From NCBI GenBank assembly GCA_015075165.1, contig JABTUY010000003.1:248001-312000 (forward strand): a stretch of 64,000 nt of DNA, in the 5' to 3' direction. Made by a program: the position numbers and the translations under genes. Source of the DNA: Ideonella sp. (lineage in GTDB: Bacteria > Pseudomonadota > Gammaproteobacteria > Burkholderiales > Burkholderiaceae_C). Below, one piece after another: positions 58,554 to 64,000 of this stretch; position 1 is the stretch's first letter; every line of letters starts with the position of its first letter. The notes under the pieces are model-generated. The model saw nothing but the letters and a program-made list of their open reading frames with translations. It ran no database searches and had not been told where the DNA came from.

Positions 58554-60230
58554 TCATTCGCTCTTCTGCAGGTCCGAGTCCAGCGGCGCCAGCACCGACG
58601 GCCGGATGCGCGTGGCGGAGAGCGCGCCGGCGGACTCGAGGATCGGGTACGCCACCGAGCAGATGTGCGAGTTGATGCGCTTCAAGTCGCTGATCAGGTC
58701 GAGGTGCAGCGAGCTGGTTTCGATGCTCTGCGTGGTGTTGTCCTGCAGCCGCGCGATGTGCGTGGCGGCGTATTCGACCTGCAGGTCGCGAAAGCGCGCC
58801 TTCTCCTCGAGCAGCTTGCGTGCATCGCGCACGTGGCCGTCGAGGAACACGCTCATCGCCAGCCGCAGGTTGGCCAGCAGCCGCTCGTGCAGGTGGCACA
58901 CCTCGCCCATGCCGGCATCCGAGAGGCGCCGCGTCGGCCGGATCTTCTTGTCTTCGATATCCTGCAGCACGCGCTCGATGATGTCGCCGATCTGCTCCAT
59001 GTTGATCGTGAACGACACCACCTCGGTCCAGCGGCGGCTCTCGCGCTCGGACAGCGCCTCGCGCGAGATCTGCGTCAGGTACAGCTTGATCGAGGTGTAG
59101 AGCGAATCGACCGTGTCGTCCATGCGGCGCAACTGCTCGGCCAGTTCGAGGTCGTTGTTGCGCAGCACCGGCACGATGCCGCGCAGCATCGTCTCGACCA
59201 CGTCGGCCTGGTGCAGCGCCTCGCGCGCGGCGCAGCTGATCGCCAGCGACGGGGTCGCCAGCGCCGACGGGTCGAGGTGCTGCGGCCGCTGCGACGCGGT
59301 GACCGGCGGCTCGGTGAAGGCGCGGATCAGCAGCCGCGCGGCGGTGCCGGTGAGGCCGATGAACACCAGCCCGAGCACGAGGTTGAACGCCAGGTGGAAC
59401 AGCACCACCTGCTGGTGCACACCGCCGCTGATCACGCCGAGCCACTGCGGCACGTACGGCAGCAGCGGTACCGTGGCCAGCGCACCGAGCAGCTTGAACG
59501 CGAAATTGCCGATCGCGAGCCGCCGCTCGGCCACCGGCGCGCGCGCGGTGATGAACAGCGCCAGCAGGCCGCCGCCGAGGTTGGCGCCCAGCACGAGGCC
59601 GAGCGCCACCGTCATCGGCACCATGCCCGACACCGCCAGCGTCGCGGTCAGCAGCACCATCGCCAGGCTCGAGTACGACGCCACCGTGAGCACGGCACCC
59701 ACCAGCATGTCGAGCATCACGTCGCTCGGCAGCGACGCCAGCAGCGCACGCACCGCCGGCGACTCGGTCAGCGGCTTGGTCGCCGCCACGATCAGCTGCA
59801 GCGACAGCAGGATCAGCCCGAGCCCGATCGCCACGCGGCCGAGACGGCCGGTGGTCGTCTTCTCGCGCGCGACGAAGGCCACCACGCCGCCGAAGATCAG
59901 CAGTGGCGACAGCCACGACAGATCGAGCGAGAACACCACCGCCATCAGCGCCGAGCCGGCGTCGGCACCGAGCATCACCGCCAGCGCCGCCGACAGCGTG
60001 ACCAGCGAACGGCCGAGGAACGACGTGACGATCAGGCAGGTGGCGGTGCTGCTCTGGATCAGGCTGGTCACGCCCAGCCCGGCCAGGTACGCCTGCCCGC
60101 GCGTGGCCATGCCCACCGCCAGCATGTGACGCAGGTTCTCACCGAAGACGCGCAGGATGCCGGTGCGCACCGTCTGCGTGCCCCAGACCAGCAGGGCGAT
60201 CGCAGCCAGCAGATTGAGCAGATGAATCAT
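58554..60230 (-). CDS. Na/Pi cotransporter family protein with PhoU-like C-terminal domain
   Basis: ATG 60230 gives 558 residues. Two repeats of the Na/Pi cotransporter core are clear (LGVTSLIQSSTATCLIVTSFL, then ASYSSLAMVLLTATLAVSGMVPMTVALGLVLGANLGG), followed from about residue 350 by a helical PhoU-like segment (ISREALSERESRRWTEVVSFTINMEQIGDIIERVLQDIEDKK). Related YjbB proteins export phosphate when it is in excess. Next to phnA, which releases phosphate, a disposal role is attractive. Codons upstream of 60230 form a non-family leader. Confidence 0.88.
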   Translation of the reverse strand: MIHLLNLLAAIALLVWGTQTVRTGILRVFGENLRHMLAVGMATRGQAYLAGLGVTSLIQSSTATCLIVTSFLGRSLVTLSAALAVMLGADAGSALMAVVFSLDLSWLSPLLIFGGVVAFVAREKTTTGRLGRVAIGLGLILLSLQLIVAATKPLTESPAVRALLASLPSDVMLDMLVGAVLTVASYSSLAMVLLTATLAVSGMVPMTVALGLVLGANLGGGLLALFITARAPVAERRLAIGNFAFKLLGALATVPLLPYVPQWLGVISGGVHQQVVLFHLAFNLVLGLVFIGLTGTAARLLIRAFTEPPVTASQRPQHLDPSALATPSLAISCAAREALHQADVVETMLRGIVPVLRNNDLELAEQLRRMDDTVDSLYTSIKLYLTQISREALSERESRRWTEVVSFTINMEQIGDIIERVLQDIEDKKIRPTRRLSDAGMGEVCHLHERLLANLRLAMSVFLDGHVRDARKLLEEKARFRDLQVEYAATHIARLQDNTTQSIETSSLHLDLISDLKRINSHICSVAYPILESAGALSATRIRPSVLAPLDSDLQKSE

Positions 60231-60417
60231 GAATCCGGAACACGCAGCCCTGCGGCCGCCACCCGAAGGCCGCGGCCGCCCGAGGGCAGCCTCGCGCGGC
60301 CGCGGGCCCGATTGTGCGCGCGCGCCGCGACCGCCTCGCCTGCTTCGCCGCCAACCCTGGCACGCCACGCGGGCCGCGCTGCAGCCGGCCGCTCGACCGG
60401 GCGATTGAATCCCGGTC

Positions 60418-60478
60418 TTTGCACATTGTCAACAATCGGCAAAATACCGTTGACAGCGCCGCGGCGCCCTCCTACTGT
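60418..60478 (+). promoter_or_regulatory. Transporter operon promoter with shared GntR operator
   Basis: ATTGTCAACAAT at 60425-60436, within the same CTTTGCA-extended block as before gntR, is followed by a perfect -35 TTGACA (60450-60455), 17 bases and a weak -10 TACTGT (60473-60478). The operator lies just upstream of the -35, so binding could repress or activate. Confidence 0.6.
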
Positions 60479-60594
60479 CCCCGGCACGGCCGACACGGCG
60501 CGTGGACATCGGGGCGACATCGGGTTGTCATGCCTTGCGTGGCAGGCCGTGGCCCGTAATCTTGCTGCAGGCCCCACCACAAGGAGAGACATTC

Positions 60595-61674
60595 ATGCGG
60601 TCTTTGCGCTTCACCCCTTCGCGCTCCACGGTCTCGCGCGCCACCGGCTGGCTGGCGCGGTTCTCGGCCTGCGCCGCGCTGTGCATCGGCGGCGCGGCGA
60701 TGGCGCAGAAGACCACGCTGCTGGTCTACACCGCGCTCGAGACCGACCAGATCAAGGCCTATCAAGACGGCTTCGCGAAGGTCGAGCCGAACATCGAATT
60801 GAAGTTCGTGCGCGACTCCACCGGCGTGATCATCGCCAAGCTGCTGGCCGAGAAGGCCAATCCGCAGGCCGACGCGATCTGGGGCGTGGCCGCGTCGGGC
60901 CTGGCGCTGTTCGACCAGCAGGGCATGCTCGAGCCGTACGCGCCGCTGAATCTCGACGCGATCATGCCGCAGTACCGCGACAAGAAGAACCCGCCGGCGT
61001 GGTGGGGCATGGACGTCTACGGCGCCGTGGTGTGCTTCAACACGGTGGAAGCCAAGAAGCGCAACATCCCCAAGCCCGAAGGCTGGAAGGATCTGCTCAA
61101 GCCGGTCTACAAGGGCCAGGTCGTGATGCCCAACCCCGCGTCATCGGGCACCGGCTACTTCGACGTCGTGGCCTGGCTGCAGATGTGGGGCGACGACCAC
61201 GGCAAGGGCGGTGGCTGGAAGTACATGGACGGCCTGCACGAAAACATCGCGCAGTACACGCACTCGGGCTCCAAGCCATGCAACATGGCCGCCGCCGGCG
61301 AGTACGTGGCCGGCATCTCGTTCGAGTACCGCGGCCACAGCAACAAGAGCAAGGGCGCGCCGATCGATCTGGTGTTCCCGAAGGAAGGCCTGGGCTGGGA
61401 TCTCGAGGCCTACGCGATCCACAAGGGCACCAAGCACCTGGCCGCGGCCAAGAAGCTCGCCGACTGGGCCAGCAGCAAGGACGCGATGATGCTGTACGGC
61501 AAGAACTTCGCCGTCACCGCGCAGCCGGGCGTGGCGCCGAAGCTGGCGAACATTCCGGCCGACTACGAGTCGCGGCTGATCAAGATGGATTTCAACTTCT
61601 CGGCCAGCAACCGCGAACGCATCCTCGCCGAGTGGACCCAGCGCTACGGCGCCAAGTCGGAAAAGAAGCGCTGA
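60595..61674 (+). CDS. phnS: 2-aminoethylphosphonate-type ABC transporter, periplasmic binding protein
   Basis: The 359-residue extracellular solute-binding protein has a signal peptide (ACAALCIGGAAMAQ) after AAGGAGAG and matches the ferric/2-aminoethylphosphonate-binding group: LLVYTALETDQIKAYQDGFAK, DSTGVIIAKLLAEKANPQADAIWGVAASGLALF, VMPNPASSGTGYFDV and DLVFPKEGLGWDLEAYAI. It delivers the phosphonate to the membrane transporter. The ABC-type neighbours and PhnA/PhnY cluster support 2-aminoethylphosphonate rather than iron or polyamine. Confidence 0.85.
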   Translation: MRSLRFTPSRSTVSRATGWLARFSACAALCIGGAAMAQKTTLLVYTALETDQIKAYQDGFAKVEPNIELKFVRDSTGVIIAKLLAEKANPQADAIWGVAASGLALFDQQGMLEPYAPLNLDAIMPQYRDKKNPPAWWGMDVYGAVVCFNTVEAKKRNIPKPEGWKDLLKPVYKGQVVMPNPASSGTGYFDVVAWLQMWGDDHGKGGGWKYMDGLHENIAQYTHSGSKPCNMAAAGEYVAGISFEYRGHSNKSKGAPIDLVFPKEGLGWDLEAYAIHKGTKHLAAAKKLADWASSKDAMMLYGKNFAVTAQPGVAPKLANIPADYESRLIKMDFNFSASNRERILAEWTQRYGAKSEKKR

Positions 61675-61732
61675 TCGAGCCGTCGCGCAGGCACCACGGG
61701 CCGGGCGCCGGCAGCGCGCCGGCCCGCATCGC

Positions 61733-62785
<1,053 letters not shown>

Positions 62786-62798
62786 ACCCACCGCAAGC

Positions 62799-64000
62799 GA
62801 TGGCCGCGCTGCTGCGCCAGGGCCCGACGGCGGTTCGCCTGAAGCTGCACTGGAGCGATCGCATCGCCCAGCTGGCGATCGCCGCGATCGTGCTCGCGCT
62901 GGTGGCCTTCCTGGCGCTGCCGCTGGCCACCATCTTGCTGCAGGCGCTCGAAGGCAGCGACGGCCGCTTCGTCGGGCTGACCAACTTCATCGCCTATGCG
63001 CGCACGCCCGCGCTGTTGCAGAGCCTGTGGGACAGCCTGTGGGTGTCGGCGCTGGTCACGGCGATCACCGTGCCGCTGGCGTTCGGCTTCGCCTATGCGC
63101 TGGCACGCTCGTGCATGCCGGCCAAGGCGCTGTTCCGCGGCATCGCGCTGATCCCGCTGCTGGCGCCGTCGCTGCTGTCGGCGATCTCGCTGATCTACTG
63201 GTTCGGCAACCAGGGCGTGCTGAAGGAGGCGATGCAAGCCATCGGCATCGATCAGATCTACGGTGCACCGGGCATCGTGCTGGCCGAGTGTCTGGCGATC
63301 TTTCCGCACACGCTGATGATCCTGATCTCGGCGCTGGCGCTGGCCGATGCGCGGCTGTACGAAGCGGCCGACGCGATGGGCACCACCGCGGCGCGCAAGT
63401 TCTTCACCATCACGCTGCCCGGCGCGCGCTACGGCCTGATCTCGGCCGCGCTGGTCACCTTCACGCTGGTGATCACCGATTTCGGCGTGCCGAAGGTGAT
63501 CGGCGGCAACTTCAACGTGCTGGCCACCGACGTGTTCAAGCTCGTGATCGGCCAGCAGGATTTCGCCCGCGGTGCGGTGGTGGCGATCCTGCTGCTGGCG
63601 CCGGCGGTGCTGACCTTCGGCGTCGACCACATCGTGCAGCGCCGCCAGACGGCCATGCTCACCGCGCGCGCGGTGCCCTATGCGCCCAAGCCGGCGCGCG
63701 GTTTCGACCTCGCGATGACCGCCTACTGCGGCATCATCTCGCTGCTGATGCTGGCGATGCTGGGCATGGCGGTCTTCGCGTCGTTCGCCACCTTCTGGCC
63801 GTACAACCTGACGCCGAGCTTCAAGCACTACATCTACGGGCTGGTCGACAACGAGGTCGCCACCGGTTTCATCAACAGCCTGACGATGGCCACCGGCACG
63901 GCGCTGATCGGCACCGCGCTGGTCTTCGTCGGAGCCTATCTGCAGGAGAAGACGCGCGGCCTCGCCGCGCTGCGCGGCACGCTGCGCATGCTGGCGATCA
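62799..64000 (+). CDS. phnU: 2-aminoethylphosphonate-type ABC transporter, fused permease (cut by window edge)
   Basis: From ATG 62799 the frame is open to the right edge: MAALLRQGPTAVRLKLHWSDRI, then a first permease domain with the EAA loop ADARLYEAADAMGTTAARKFFTITLPGARYGL (about 185-215), a linker near residue 300, and the start of a second permease domain (FINSLTMATGTALIGTALVFVGAYLQEKTRG). Two-domain permeases of about 560 residues are normal for this transporter class, so roughly a third is missing to the right. Confidence 0.85.

Overview
The window is high-GC bacterial DNA with dense, short-spaced operons. Gene content suggests a betaproteobacterium of the Burkholderiales, perhaps in the Rubrivivax/Leptothrix/Methylibium neighbourhood (pyrD, rpiA, ETF-ubiquinone oxidoreductase, glpD, scoAB, a phosphonate pathway). 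That placement is an inference from protein character only. No rRNA, tRNA or CRISPR array was recognised.

Regions. (1) 1-8555: a sugar-acid catabolic operon. It holds an IlvD/Edd dehydratase, an RraA-type aldolase, a split UxaA dehydratase, a 3-hydroxyisobutyrate-dehydrogenase-like enzyme, an SDR, a FAH-family hydrolase and a second, full-length UxaA dehydratase, with a divergent 2-hydroxyacid dehydrogenase cut by the left edge. The set fits a non-phosphorylative aldonate pathway ending in pyruvate plus a hydroxy acid. (2) 8588-12917: housekeeping genes rpiA, pyrD, a 53-residue coiled-coil protein, a gamma-glutamyltransferase and a secreted protein. (3) 12945-27816: an integron-type cassette array with no integrase in the window (a CALIN). 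About twelve attC sites read on the minus strand. Cassettes carry DUF1801, VOC, SnoaL-like, toxin-antitoxin, unknown, PD-(D/E)XK-like, HNH and sterol-desaturase genes. Three IS110-family (IS1111-type) elements sit at the same position inside three attC sites; one carries a nested IS3 element and one an internal toxin-antitoxin pair. (4) 27817-29178: an IS91-type transposase remnant fused to an apparently N-terminally truncated histidine kinase, forming the right edge of the array. (5) 29208-36641: scoAB, thioesterase, PAS-LuxR regulator, MRJP-like lipoprotein, an MFS/AraC-type pair, a double rhodanese and a small RHH protein. (6) 36665-44615: a six-gene membrane complex resembling hydrogenase-4/complex I whose large subunit lacks every [NiFe] cysteine, so it looks like an energy-converting-hydrogenase-related (Ehr) complex of unknown function. 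(7) 44676-51419: thioesterase, YceH, SDR, ETF-QO, glpD, a secreted protein and a pilin-like protein. (8) 51447-64000: a phosphonate regulon: gntR-phnA-phnY-FAD oxidoreductase on the minus strand, a DMT permease, a Na/Pi cotransporter, and a 2-aminoethylphosphonate-type ABC transporter on the plus strand running off the right edge.

How it works together. In the phosphonate region the ABC transporter would import an aminoalkylphosphonate, an unassigned step (perhaps the FAD enzyme) would yield phosphonoacetaldehyde, PhnY would oxidise it to phosphonoacetate, and PhnA would split that to acetate and phosphate. A near-identical 12-bp palindrome lies in front of both gntR and the transporter, giving a simple shared-operator model. 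In the cassette array the non-coding tails of the IS110 elements contain short matches to both halves of the attC target around a hairpin, as expected for an RNA guide (seekRNA/bridge RNA) that directs these elements to attC sites.
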